A stretch of 64,000 bases of DNA from Streptomyces spongiae (lineage in GTDB: Bacteria > Actinomycetota > Actinomycetes > Streptomycetales > Streptomycetaceae): NCBI RefSeq assembly GCF_009377185.1, contig NZ_VJZC01000001.1, positions 54,572-118,571 on the forward strand, in the 5' to 3' direction. Shown here one piece after another: positions 43,697 to 52,626 of the stretch. The position numbers were made by a program, and so were the translations under genes. Below the pieces are notes generated by a model that saw nothing but the letters and a program-made list of their open reading frames with translations, was not told where the DNA came from and made no database searches. Every line of letters begins with the position of its first letter. Position 1 is the first letter of the stretch.

Positions 43697-44151
43697 GTGG
43701 CACTCCTCTTCGCCGCGAGGCGGACGGCCTTGATGATCTCCGGGTAGGTGGCGCACCGGCAGATGTTGCCCTCCAGGTGATCGCTGACCTCCTCGTCGTT
43801 GGGCGAGGGGTTCTCGGACAGCAGTTCCTTGGTCATGAGGACGAAGCCGGGGATGCAGTAGCCGCACTGCATGGCGTCGCTGTCGACGAAGGAGGAGACC
43901 ACCGGGTCGTCCTCGGGGAGTCCGTCGGCGGTGGTCAGCGGCGTGCCGTCGTAGCGCACGGCCACCGCGAGGCACGAGGACACGCTGCGGCCCTCGGCGA
44001 GGACGGTGCAGGCACCGCAGGCGCCGACCCCGCACCCCTCGCGGGCGCTGGTGACCCCGACCCGCCGGCGCAGCGCGTCCAGCAGCAGAGTGGTGTCCTC
44101 GACGGCGACCTTGTGCGGGGTGCCGTTGACGTCCAGGGTGATCTCGTTCAT
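43693..44151 (-). CDS. Molybdenum hydroxylase, [2Fe-2S] subunit
   Basis: 152 residues from ATG 44151. Plant-type cluster ligands in GCGVGACGACTVLAEG...SSC and the second cluster in QCGYC...CRC of the C-terminal helical domain: the standard small subunit of xanthine dehydrogenase / CO dehydrogenase / quinoline oxidoreductase-type enzymes. ATGA overlap with the large-subunit gene. Confidence 0.95.
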   Translation of the reverse strand: MNEITLDVNGTPHKVAVEDTTLLLDALRRRVGVTSAREGCGVGACGACTVLAEGRSVSSCLAVAVRYDGTPLTTADGLPEDDPVVSSFVDSDAMQCGYCIPGFVLMTKELLSENPSPNDEEVSDHLEGNICRCATYPEIIKAVRLAAKRSAT

Positions 44152-46532
44152 CGTCCGGCCTTCCCGGGGTCCGCCGCGTCGGCGAGGTGGTTCAGTACCC
44201 GCTCGGGCGTGAGCGGCAGAGTGGTGATCCTTACACCGCAGGCGTCCCGGACCGCGCCCGCGTACGCCGGAGCGATCGGCAGGATGGTGGTCTCGCCGAC
44301 GCCCTTGGCGCCGAACGGGCCGTCGCGGTGGGCGCTCTCGACGATGACCGGCGTGAGCTTCTCGGGGAGGTCCTTGATGGACGGCAACTGGTAGTCCAGC
44401 ATCGTCGCGTTGGTGATCTGCCCCTGGTCGAACACCATCTCGTCGAAGAGCGTGTGGCCGATGCCCATGATCGCCGCGCCGGTCAGCTGCTGCTCGACCA
44501 GTGTCGGGTTGATGGCCCGGCCGACGTCACCGGCGATGGCGAGGTGCTGGGTGCGGATGCGCCCTGTCCAGGTGTCGACCGCGAGACGGACGGCGGCGGC
44601 GCCGGCGAACCAGTGCTCGGTCACCTTCTCGGACAGGCCTGTGTCATGGTCGTAGGGCACCCACCAGCTGGTGAAGTTCTCCGCCGTGGTGACCGTGGCC
44701 CCACGGGCGCCGAACTTCGCGCGCACCAGGTCGGGCAGGCTGTCGCGCAGCTCCTTCGCCTCGTGGACCACGCCCTGTGCGTCGAGCACCAGCTCGTCCG
44801 CGGGCACCCCCCACCGCTCGGCGGCGAAGCCCAGCAGCTTGCTCCGCATCGCCTCGGCGACGAGCCGTACGGCGTTGCCGGTGTGATAGGTCGAACGGCT
44901 GCCGGCGGTGATCGTGTCGTACGGGGTCGCGTCGGTGTCGGCGCGGACGACGTGGATCCGGCGGCTGTCGAGGCACAGGACCTCGCCGACGATCTGCGAC
45001 ATGATCGTGTCGCTGCCCTGCCCCATGTCGACCGTGCTGATCAGCAGGGTCGCGGAACCGTCCTGGTTGAGGTTGAGGGTGGCGTTGGCGATGGTCGGCG
45101 TGAGGACCGCCTTCATGCCCACGGCGACCCCCTTGCCGTGCACCCACCGGCCGTCGCCCCGCGGAGTGGGGTCGTCCCAGCCGACGGCCTTGGTGACCTC
45201 GTCGATGCAGGTGAGGAAGTCGGCGCTGTGCATCTTCGTGCCGACGGTGGCGATGTCGCCCTCGCGCAGGAGATGACGCCGACGGAAACGGTAGGGGTCC
45301 TCACCGAGTTCGCGGGCGAGTTCGTCGATGAGGGTCTCGTGCGACCAGGTGACCTGGGGTACGCCGAAGCCGCGGAACGGGCCGGCCGAGACCTTGTTGG
45401 TGTAGATGCAGCGGGAGCGCACGTCGACGGCGGCGATCCGGTACGGCCCCGGGGCGACCAGACCCGACTTGGCGGCGATCCGCGGGCCGACGTCGGCGAA
45501 GGCACCGGTGTCGTAGCGGACGTCCGAGGTCACGGCCACGATGTTGCCGTCGGCGTCCGCCGACATCGAGCCGGTGACCCTGGCGCCGTGCCGGGTGGTC
45601 AGGAGGAACGCGTCCTCGCGGGTCGCGTCGATGCGGACCCGGCGGCCCGTGGTCCAGGCGAGCGCCGCGGCGAGCGGCTCCAGGCGGTCGTACATCTTGC
45701 AGCCGAAGCTGCCGCCCAGTGGCCGGGTCATGATCCGCACGCGGGACAGCGGGATGTCGAGCAGGTCCGAGACGGTCTGCCGGACGTACGACGGGGTCTG
45801 GGTGGTGGAGAGCATCTCCAGCCGGCCGCTGTCGACCCAGGCCGAGGTGGACGGCAGCTCGATCGGCACATGGTGGGTGGGCGGCGCCCATGTCGTCGCG
45901 GAGACGGTCGTGGCGGCCCGCTCGCGTTCGGCGGCCGCGTCACCGAGGATCTGCCGGTACTCGTAGTTGACGTTCGTGCCGCGCACCCCGTGCAGATGGG
46001 CGAGGTCGGCGAAGACCGAACTCGGGCGCAGCTCCTCGTGGACGAAGGCCTCGCCGCGCAGGGCGTCGTCGATGTCGTAGACGGGCGGCAGCTCCTCGTA
46101 CTCGACGGCGATCTCGTCCGCCGCCGCACGGGCGATGTCGGGATCGGTGGCAAGCACCGCGGCGATCGCCTCGCCGACGAAGCGTGTCTTGTCGACGGCC
46201 AGGCATGGCTGGTCGGCGAAGGCGGGGCCCGTGTAGATGCGGTCGCCGAGCACCTCGTGCAGGTCGCGGCCGGTGACCACGGCGAGGACGCCTTCGATGG
46301 CGAGCGCGTCCTCGGTGTGCACGGCCACGATCCGGGCGTGCGGCGCGGTGCTGCGGTGGACGCCGACGAACGCCGTGCCGGGCGGGTTGGCCTCGTCGCC
46401 GGTGTAGCGGATCGTGCCGCGCACTCGCCCGAGGGCGTCGAACCGCTTGCGGCGCTCGCCGACGCCGTAGCGCGGCTCAGTCTCGGCCTGCCGGGTTCCG
46501 GCGGGCTGTGCGTCGGGGAGAACCTCAGTCAC
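44148..46532 (-). CDS. Molybdenum hydroxylase, molybdopterin-binding large subunit
   Basis: 794 residues from ATG 46532. XDH-family features: GVGERRKRFDALGRVRGTIRYTGD at the start, RPLGGSFGCKM, GPFRGFGVPQVTW, MGQGSDTIMSQIV and the catalytic Glu in GAKGVGETTILP. It hydroxylates a substrate carbon with water-derived oxygen, passing electrons through FeS and FAD subunits. The family covers N-heterocycles, aldehydes, purines and CO; the CO dehydrogenase Cys active-site loop is not evident, so an organic substrate is expected. Confidence 0.95.
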   Translation of the reverse strand: MTEVLPDAQPAGTRQAETEPRYGVGERRKRFDALGRVRGTIRYTGDEANPPGTAFVGVHRSTAPHARIVAVHTEDALAIEGVLAVVTGRDLHEVLGDRIYTGPAFADQPCLAVDKTRFVGEAIAAVLATDPDIARAAADEIAVEYEELPPVYDIDDALRGEAFVHEELRPSSVFADLAHLHGVRGTNVNYEYRQILGDAAAERERAATTVSATTWAPPTHHVPIELPSTSAWVDSGRLEMLSTTQTPSYVRQTVSDLLDIPLSRVRIMTRPLGGSFGCKMYDRLEPLAAALAWTTGRRVRIDATREDAFLLTTRHGARVTGSMSADADGNIVAVTSDVRYDTGAFADVGPRIAAKSGLVAPGPYRIAAVDVRSRCIYTNKVSAGPFRGFGVPQVTWSHETLIDELARELGEDPYRFRRRHLLREGDIATVGTKMHSADFLTCIDEVTKAVGWDDPTPRGDGRWVHGKGVAVGMKAVLTPTIANATLNLNQDGSATLLISTVDMGQGSDTIMSQIVGEVLCLDSRRIHVVRADTDATPYDTITAGSRSTYHTGNAVRLVAEAMRSKLLGFAAERWGVPADELVLDAQGVVHEAKELRDSLPDLVRAKFGARGATVTTAENFTSWWVPYDHDTGLSEKVTEHWFAGAAAVRLAVDTWTGRIRTQHLAIAGDVGRAINPTLVEQQLTGAAIMGIGHTLFDEMVFDQGQITNATMLDYQLPSIKDLPEKLTPVIVESAHRDGPFGAKGVGETTILPIAPAYAGAVRDACGVRITTLPLTPERVLNHLADAADPGKAGR

Positions 46533-47376
46533 GGGAGAGCTCCTTCAGACTGCTGCGGACGGCCTGCTCGACGGCGACCCGGCCCAGCCGCGCCTTGTAC
46601 GAGGCGCTGCCGCGGATGTCGGCGATCGGGTCCATGACGGAGTCGGCGATGTCGAGGGCGGCCTCGACGGCCTGCTGTTCGTCCATGTCCGGGGTGACGT
46701 CGAAGGCGAGGTAGACCGTGGTGGGGGCGACGGCGCCGAGCCCCATGCGGATCTCGACGAAACCGTCCTCGGGCACCGCGAGGACCGCGGCGGAGGCACA
46801 GGGCCAGTCGTTCTCACTGAGGCTGCGCATCTTGACGAAGCTGCTGCGGGAGCCGTCGGGCTGGCGGGGCACGGTGATGGCCGTGATCATCTCGCCGTGC
46901 CGGACGTCGGTCTCCTGGAAGTCGGTGAAGAACTCCCGGACCGCCACCTCGCGGCTGCCGGCGGCGGACGCGAGGTGGACGGTGGCGTCGAGGACGACGA
47001 GCGCGGTGGGCGGGTCGAGCCGGTAGTCGCCGTGGGCGATGTTGCCGCCCGCGCTCGCGGTGTTGCGGACCCGGGGGTTCGCGGCCTGCCCGTAGGCCGC
47101 CGCGGCGACCGGGACGAGCCGACGGGTCCGCGGGTCGGTCTCCACCCGGCGCAGCGGAACCAGTGTGCCGATGGTGATGTCGTCGTCGGTGACTGTCAGG
47201 TCGCGCAGGCCGGGGATCCCGGCGATGTCGACGTAGTCCTCGGTGAAGAGCAGGCCCTGTTTGCGCAGGATCTGGATGGCGGTGCCGCCTCCGTAGACCA
47301 TCACGTCGTCCAGCTCGCCGAGCAGGGCGGTCGCCTCTTCCAGGGTCTCCGGGCGGTGGACGCGGCCGGCGCTCAC
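46525..47376 (-). CDS. Molybdenum hydroxylase, FAD-binding subunit
   Basis: 283 residues from GTG 47376, overlapping the preceding stop. FAD-binding PCMH-type domain: VYGGGTAIQILRKQG and the NTASAGGNIAHGDYRLDPPTAL loop that holds the FAD in CoxM-type subunits. Its end overlaps the start of the large-subunit gene by 8 bp. Hands electrons to the final acceptor. Confidence 0.95.
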   Translation of the reverse strand: MSAGRVHRPETLEEATALLGELDDVMVYGGGTAIQILRKQGLLFTEDYVDIAGIPGLRDLTVTDDDITIGTLVPLRRVETDPRTRRLVPVAAAAYGQAANPRVRNTASAGGNIAHGDYRLDPPTALVVLDATVHLASAAGSREVAVREFFTDFQETDVRHGEMITAITVPRQPDGSRSSFVKMRSLSENDWPCASAAVLAVPEDGFVEIRMGLGAVAPTTVYLAFDVTPDMDEQQAVEAALDIADSVMDPIADIRGSASYKARLGRVAVEQAVRSSLKELSRD

Positions 47377-48113
47377 CGACGGTCGCCCTTGCGGCGGCCG
47401 AACAGGATGCCGTAGGCGAACGCGGCGGCGACGGAGAGGGCGAGCACGAACCAGTCCTGGCGCGCCCGCTCGGCGGCGGGCGCCACGACGAACTGGACCG
47501 CGTCGGCCGACTGGGCCTGCGGGAGTCCCGCCGTCGTACTGTCGGCTCCGGGCGCCTGGGCGGCGGGGACGGCGCGGAGTACGGGGGTGGCCGCCTTCTT
47601 GCCCTCGTTCCCGCTCTGCGGCACCGGCCGTCCGGTGCAGATCGCGGTGAGTGCCTCGGCGAAGTGCTTCTCCACCTCCGTGGTGCGCTTGCGGACGACG
47701 GCCTCGCCGACTCGGCCCAGCTTGCCCCGGATGCCGAGCTCGAACTCGTAGCTCACCTCGGACGCCTCGCCGGTCTCCCCGCGGCTCCCCGCGGCCAGCG
47801 GGGTCACGGTGAGCGTCGCGTCGATCTTGATGGTGCTGCCGAGGCGGCGGTCCTCACCGCGCAGGACGGCCTTGACCACGATCGGCTCGGACGTGTTCTC
47901 CGGCCTTGTCATGGAGGTGATCTCGGCCGCGAAGCCTGCCTTGAACCGCACGTGTGCGACCTCGTTGACGAGGCTGCCTTTGTAGTGCGTCTCGTCGGTC
48001 TGGACGAGTTCCTCACACCCCGGGATGCAGGAGCGCATCGTGTTCGGGTCGAGGAACAGGGTCATGACCTTGTCTGCCGCTGCGGGAATCGTGAATGAGG
48101 ACGCCAGTTTCAT
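47373..48113 (-). CDS. CoxG-like SRPBCC protein with C-terminal membrane anchor
   Basis: 246 residues from ATG 48113. Residues 1-150 form an SRPBCC/CoxG domain (MKLASSFTIPAAADKVMTLFLDPNTMRSCIPGCEEL). A Pro/Ala-rich linker leads to one C-terminal transmembrane helix (WFVLALSVAAAFAYGILFG) and a basic end (RRKGDRR). CoxG proteins recruit CO-dehydrogenase-type enzymes to the membrane. First gene of a five-gene operon in which all junctions overlap. Promoter at 48154-48182. Confidence 0.9.
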   Translation of the reverse strand: MKLASSFTIPAAADKVMTLFLDPNTMRSCIPGCEELVQTDETHYKGSLVNEVAHVRFKAGFAAEITSMTRPENTSEPIVVKAVLRGEDRRLGSTIKIDATLTVTPLAAGSRGETGEASEVSYEFELGIRGKLGRVGEAVVRKRTTEVEKHFAEALTAICTGRPVPQSGNEGKKAATPVLRAVPAAQAPGADSTTAGLPQAQSADAVQFVVAPAAERARQDWFVLALSVAAAFAYGILFGRRKGDRR

Positions 48114-48153
48114 CGCATGACCGCCATGGAGGATAGCTTGTTCTGTATGCAGG

Positions 48154-48182
48154 ACACTACGAGTGCGTTTACATGCCGTCAA
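48154..48182 (-). promoter_or_regulatory. Promoter of the molybdenum-hydroxylase operon
   Basis: Minus strand: TTGACG (48182-48177), 17 bp, TAGTGT (48159-48154), 40 bp before ATG 48113. An AGGACACT at 48151-48158 overlaps the -10 and resembles a half-site of the GAGGAC palindrome. The VOC/M24 operon has the same TAGTGT -10. Confidence 0.7.
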
Positions 48183-48226
48183 GATGCAGGAAAGGAGCCC
48201 TCTATGAGGCCACCGGCACATGGCGA

Positions 48227-48269
48227 CCACCCGCCACCCACGCTCGATAACAGGGTGGGTGGCGGGTGG
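48227..48269 (-). terminator. Strong hairpin between two operons
   Basis: CCACCCGCCACCCA (48227-48240) pairs perfectly with TGGGTGGCGGGTGG (48256-48269) across a 15-nt loop: a 14-bp GC-rich stem without a T-run, as is common in Streptomyces. It follows the cyclase gene stop (48393) and precedes the next promoter. Confidence 0.8.
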
Positions 48270-48392
48270 CGAATGCAAGGGGGTCGACGGGTGACGGGAG
48301 GCAGGAGTGTCCTGCGGGCAGGACGCATACTTCGCCAGGGCGGCGAATCGCTCACCCTCAAGGCCCTGCTGAGGGCGTGTGGTGCGGGCGGC

Positions 48393-49364
48393 CTACCGGA
48401 AGGTGGCACCGGGGCGGATCGGGAACACCAGTGGCCTCATCGGCGCCGCCGTCGCGCCGCGCAGGCGCAGCCCGGCGCCGAACATCACGAACTCCCACAG
48501 CCCGGCCTCGGAGATGTCCTCCAGGTAGGCGTTCTCCATGATCGGGATACCGCACTCGCCGAGCAGGTAGGTGTGCACCGGGTGCCAGTTGTCCGGGTCG
48601 ACGCTCGGCATGACCTCCAGCGCGACATTGTCGGCGCCGATGATCATCGCTCCCGCCTCGGCGAGCAGTGCGGCGGCTTCGCGGTCGAGTCCCGCCTCGT
48701 TGTGGAGATACCTCCTGTTGTCGTGCCACAGGCGCATGCGCCCGGTCCGCACGAGTACGACGTCGCCCTGGCGGATCTCCGTGCCCTGGCGCTCGATCAC
48801 CGACCTCAGTTCGTCGGCGGTGATGCGGTGGGAGTCCGGGAGGACGTCGACACCGGCCGCCGCGGCCACGTCGAGCAGGACCCCGCGGGCGATCACCGGG
48901 GGAAGCTGCTCCGCACCGGCCTTGAGCCAGTGCCGGCTCCCGAGTTCCTGGTCGGCGCGCACCTCGTTCCAGATCATGCCGTCGAGCCCGAAGTGGTTGA
49001 GCGCGTCGAGGTGGGTTCCGGTGTGCGTGAACATCGCGATGCAGTCGGCCGAGTAGGTGACGTGCCGGTTCTGCTCGGCGCCGACGCCCAGGACGTTCTC
49101 GTTCACACTGCCCTGCGGTGTGTGCGACATCCAGATCTGGTAGGTCGGGTCTCCCAGACCCGCCCACGACGGCATCCCGACGTGGTAGTCGACCGAGAGG
49201 TCGTACATCGTCGTCGGGTCGGCGTCGGCCCACGCGGCGGCCCGGGACTCGTCGGTCATCAGGTTGAGCATGCCGATCTGGTCGGACGGCCCGAACGGGC
49301 TGCGGCTCACCTTCCCGGGTGTCACGGATCGCGCGGCGACGGGATCTGTCGTCTGCGGTTCCAC
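48393..49364 (-). CDS. Cyclase-family (KynB/isatin hydrolase-like) metal hydrolase
   Basis: 323 residues from GTG 49364 (GAGGAG upstream). The metal motif H-x-G-T-H-x-D is seen in FTHTGTHLDALNHFG; GVLLDV and GDVVLVRTG are further family blocks. Known members open amide rings or N-formyl bonds (kynurenine formamidase, isatin hydrolase) or other cyclic amides, usually with Mn or Zn. Final gene of a five-gene operon; a ring-opening step after hydroxylation by the neighbouring Mo enzyme is an attractive reading. Confidence 0.9.
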   Translation of the reverse strand: MEPQTTDPVAARSVTPGKVSRSPFGPSDQIGMLNLMTDESRAAAWADADPTTMYDLSVDYHVGMPSWAGLGDPTYQIWMSHTPQGSVNENVLGVGAEQNRHVTYSADCIAMFTHTGTHLDALNHFGLDGMIWNEVRADQELGSRHWLKAGAEQLPPVIARGVLLDVAAAAGVDVLPDSHRITADELRSVIERQGTEIRQGDVVLVRTGRMRLWHDNRRYLHNEAGLDREAAALLAEAGAMIIGADNVALEVMPSVDPDNWHPVHTYLLGECGIPIMENAYLEDISEAGLWEFVMFGAGLRLRGATAAPMRPLVFPIRPGATFR

Positions 49365-49374
49365 GCTCGTCTCC

Positions 49375-50547
49375 TCAGGTTTCGTATGGTGCCGGTGGTC
49401 CGGCTGCCTCAGTTCCTGCAGCGTCCTGGTCGGCCCACCGGGGCCCCTGGCCGTCCTCGGCCAGGGGTGGCGGAGGCAGTCGGTACGACACCGGGGTCCC
49501 ACCCATGCGGAGCGGATTGCGGGTGACGACCGTGCCGTCGATGTCGACGGTCGGCTCCAGCCCGAGGGTGCGTGCGAACTCGAACGCGGCGGCGATGTCG
49601 TTGACCGGCCCCGCGGGCACTCCGGCGTCGTTCAAGCGCTGTGCCCACACCTGTGCGCCGTCGGTGACCAGGCGCGCCGTCAGTTCGGTGCGCAGCGCCT
49701 CACGGTGGGCGACCCGAGCCGTGTTGACCACGAACCGGGGATCGGATCCGAGCTCCGAGGCACCCAGGACGGTGCACATGGAACGGAACTGCCGGTCGTT
49801 GCCCACGGCGACGGCGAGTTCCCCGTCGCCGGTCGGCAGGGTCTCGTAGGGCGCGATGGACGGATGCACATTGCCCAGCCGCGTGGGCACGACGCCGCCG
49901 GCGGTGTAGCCGGAGGCCTGGTTGGACAACGCGGCCAGCGCGCAGCTGAGCAGGTCCACCTCGATCCGCTGGCCTTCTCCGGTCCGCTCGCGGTGCCGCA
50001 CCGCGGAAACCACGCCGACCGCGGCGTACAGGCCGGTGATCACGTCGATCACGGCGACGCCGACCTTCTGCGGCTCGTCGTCCGGCGATCCCGTGATGCT
50101 CATCAGGCCGCCCACGGCCTGCACGATGAGGTCGTAACCGGGCAGGGACGCACCGCCGCCCGAGCCGAAGGCGCTGATCGAGCAGTAGATGAGATCCGGG
50201 CGACGGGCCGCGAGTTCCTCGTAGCCGAGGCCGAGCCGGTCCATCACACCGGGCCGGAAGTTCTCCACGACGATGCCGCTGTCCACGGCCAGGTCCTGGG
50301 CGCGCTTGCGGCCCTCCTCCGTCGCGAGGTCCAGGACGACGCTGTGCTTGTTGCGGTTGACGGCGAGGAAGTACGTCGCCCGACCGTCCGGCGTGTACGG
50401 CGGTCCCCATGCCCGGGTGTCGTCGCCGCCGTCCGGCCGCTCTATCTTGACGACCTCCGCGCCGAGGTCGGCGAGCAGCATGGTGGTGAGCGGCCCGGCG
50501 AGGATTCTGGAGAAGTCCGCGATACGCAGTCCGCTGAGCGCGGTCAT
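49375..50547 (-). CDS. CaiB/BaiF-type (family III) CoA transferase
   Basis: 390 residues from ATG 50547 (overlaps the hydratase stop). LRIADFSRILAGPLTTMLLADLGAEVVKIE, NRNKHSVVLDL, VENFRPGVMDRLGLGYEEL, and nucleophilic Asp in PGYDLIVQAVGGLM. Not the closest kin of the transferase at 10336; the C-terminal tail differs. Likely makes a CoA thioester from the ring-opened acid. Confidence 0.93.
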   Translation of the reverse strand: MTALSGLRIADFSRILAGPLTTMLLADLGAEVVKIERPDGGDDTRAWGPPYTPDGRATYFLAVNRNKHSVVLDLATEEGRKRAQDLAVDSGIVVENFRPGVMDRLGLGYEELAARRPDLIYCSISAFGSGGGASLPGYDLIVQAVGGLMSITGSPDDEPQKVGVAVIDVITGLYAAVGVVSAVRHRERTGEGQRIEVDLLSCALAALSNQASGYTAGGVVPTRLGNVHPSIAPYETLPTGDGELAVAVGNDRQFRSMCTVLGASELGSDPRFVVNTARVAHREALRTELTARLVTDGAQVWAQRLNDAGVPAGPVNDIAAAFEFARTLGLEPTVDIDGTVVTRNPLRMGGTPVSYRLPPPPLAEDGQGPRWADQDAAGTEAAGPPAPYET

Positions 50548-51326
50548 CGGCCCACGTACTTTCCGGGCCGCTTCTCGGTGAACGCCCGGTAGGCCTCCAC
50601 CGAGTCCTCGGTCGAGCGCACGACACCCATATGGGAGGAGATGAGGTCCAGGCTGGTGCGGAAGTCCAGGCGCTGCGACTGGTACGCCGTTCGCTTGATC
50701 ATCCGCACCGCCACCGGCGGCGCGGACGCCAGCCGTGCCGCGAGGGCGTACGTGGCGTCCATCAGCTGGTCGGGCCCGTGCACACTGTTGACCATGCCGA
50801 GCTCGGCGGCTCGTTCGGCACCGATCATGTCCCCGGTCCAGAGCAGCTCCAGCGCCCGCGGCATGCCGATCAGCCGGGGCAGCAGCCAGCATCCCCCGTC
50901 ACCGGGCACCAGACCGACCTTCACGTAGGACATCGCCATCCGCGCTGTCGTGGAGACCAGTCGGACGTCGCACATCAGCGCCATGTCCAGTCCCGCGCCC
51001 ATGGCATCGCCGTTGACCGCGGCGATCACCGGCTTGTCGATGCCCTCCAGGGCGAGCGGCACGCGATGGATGTGATGGGTCAGAGCCTGCTTGAACTCCA
51101 GGGGCGCCTGCTCGTGGTCCTCCACCCACGACAGGTCGATACCGGAGCAGAAGCCGCTGCCCGCGCCGGTGACGACGATGACGCGTACCTCCGGATCGGC
51201 CTGCGCGTCGACGAGCCGGTCTGCCCAGTCGTTGACCATCTCGAAGGTGAACGCGTTGCGCTTCTGGGGGCGGTTGAGCCGGATGGTCGCCACATGGTCG
51301 GCGACGTCGTACTCCAGTGCGGTCAC
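50544..51326 (-). CDS. Enoyl-CoA hydratase/isomerase family protein
   Basis: 260 residues from GTG 51326 (CGAGGAG upstream). NRPQKRNAFTFEM, FCSGIDLSWVE, NGDAMGAGLDMALMCDVRLV. At the two usual catalytic Glu positions it has Tyr (MSYVKVGLVPG) and no obvious Glu in the next helix, so a plain hydratase mechanism is unlikely; isomerase, dechlorinase-like or C-C lyase chemistry of crotonases is possible. Confidence 0.9.
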   Translation of the reverse strand: MTALEYDVADHVATIRLNRPQKRNAFTFEMVNDWADRLVDAQADPEVRVIVVTGAGSGFCSGIDLSWVEDHEQAPLEFKQALTHHIHRVPLALEGIDKPVIAAVNGDAMGAGLDMALMCDVRLVSTTARMAMSYVKVGLVPGDGGCWLLPRLIGMPRALELLWTGDMIGAERAAELGMVNSVHGPDQLMDATYALAARLASAPPVAVRMIKRTAYQSQRLDFRTSLDLISSHMGVVRSTEDSVEAYRAFTEKRPGKYVGR

Positions 51327-51378
51327 TGCGGGGTGCTCCTCGTGCGGTGGGTCGGTGGATCCGGCTCGGCCGACGCCG

Positions 51379-52626
51379 TCAGGTCCGGGCGAAGCGGATA
51401 CAGGTGGGCAGGGAGTTCAGCTCCTCATGACCGTCCTCGGTGACGATCACGTTCCCGCCGATGTTGACCTGGCGTCGCCCGAAGACCGCGTCGGGTTCGA
51501 GCTGGAAGGTCATCCCGGGTTCGAGGACGACATCGAGGTCGGTGCCCGGCAACTCGTCCACCTGCTTGAACCGGTCCGTGATGCTGCGATCGGTGCCCCG
51601 GGTGACCCGGCCGACCATCGTGAGCGGGGTGAGGCTGTGGATCAGCGGCGTGATGTGCCACGCTCCCGCCCGCTGCAGTGGCTCCGCCATCGCGTCGGCG
51701 ACCTCGCCGAACTTCACTCCGGGCCGCAGAGCCTCCAGACCGGCCTCGTACGACTCCCTGGCGACCTCGGAGGCGCGGTGGAAGTCCGGATGAACGTCCC
51801 CCACCGCCACGCACATCTGCACCTGCGCCTCAAGCCCGCCGACGGTCGGCATCATCTCGGAGAGGACCATGTCCCCTTCCTGGACGACACGTGGCGCCTG
51901 GGCGCGGTACAGCCAGCGCGGCGCGTCCCAGCTCAGGTTGTCCGGGCCGGAGTGGACGAAGAGGTCGTGCGCCATGCCGGCGCCGTGCCGGTGGAACTCG
52001 TGCAGCACCGCCGCGTAGATCTCGACTTCGCTCACCCCCGGCCTGGTGACGTCCAGCATCACCTGGCAGGCCTGCTCGGCCAGCTGGGAGACGTAGCGGA
52101 AGAGCGCGAGTTCCTCGTCGCTCTTCACCAGCCAGATTCCGGTGAAGTCATCGAGCACGTCGACGAACGTGGCCTTCGGCAGTTCCTTCTGGAGGTAGGC
52201 CCACATCGGCTGCGGGGTCCATCCGTACGGCAGCAGATTGGGGCCGCTGAGGATGCCGATCGTCCCGATCCGTGACTGAGCGAGGCCCATTTCCTCAAGG
52301 ACCCGCACCATCGCGGGCGCGCGCGGTCCGAACCGCATGTCCGGGATCCAGCTGCCCTCGCCCCATTCCTGCGCCTGGAGCCAGGATCCCGCGACGGACG
52401 CTCCGCGCTGGATGGCGACGGGTTCGCCTTCCAGTGGGAGGACGACCGCGGAGCCGGGGATGTCGTTGGTGAAGTAGGTGTCGGCGGGATAGCGCACCGG
52501 CGCGGGCGGGACGAGGAGGCACTCCACGTCGTTGCGCCGCATCATCTCGCGCAGCAGACCCCACCGGCGGTCCCGCTCGGCCAGGGACAGGGTCGGCAGC
52601 TGCGGTAGACCGGGGGAGCCGCTCAC
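51379..52626 (-). CDS. M24-fold (pita-bread) protein lacking metal ligands
   Basis: 415 residues from GTG 52626, overlapping the preceding stop. N-terminal creatinase-like domain (RNDVECLLVPPAPVRYPADT, LPLEGEPVAI), then the catalytic-fold domain (IWLVKSDEELALFRYVSQLAEQA, RPGVSEVEIYAAV, LEPGMTFQLEPDAVF, VIVTEDGHEEL). Where peptidases have the Asp ... Asp metal pair this has LSEMMPTVGGLEAQVQ, and the last Glu ligand is Gly (NIGGNVIV). Creatinase, in the same family, also works without metal on a C-N bond, so a non-peptidase hydrolase is likely. Confidence 0.88.
   Translation of the reverse strand: MSGSPGLPQLPTLSLAERDRRWGLLREMMRRNDVECLLVPPAPVRYPADTYFTNDIPGSAVVLPLEGEPVAIQRGASVAGSWLQAQEWGEGSWIPDMRFGPRAPAMVRVLEEMGLAQSRIGTIGILSGPNLLPYGWTPQPMWAYLQKELPKATFVDVLDDFTGIWLVKSDEELALFRYVSQLAEQACQVMLDVTRPGVSEVEIYAAVLHEFHRHGAGMAHDLFVHSGPDNLSWDAPRWLYRAQAPRVVQEGDMVLSEMMPTVGGLEAQVQMCVAVGDVHPDFHRASEVARESYEAGLEALRPGVKFGEVADAMAEPLQRAGAWHITPLIHSLTPLTMVGRVTRGTDRSITDRFKQVDELPGTDLDVVLEPGMTFQLEPDAVFGRRQVNIGGNVIVTEDGHEELNSLPTCIRFART

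Noticed and set aside
44187..46637. 816-codon plus-strand frame opposite the Mo large subunit
   Set aside because: Antisense of a clearly recognised XDH-family protein; no ribosome site.
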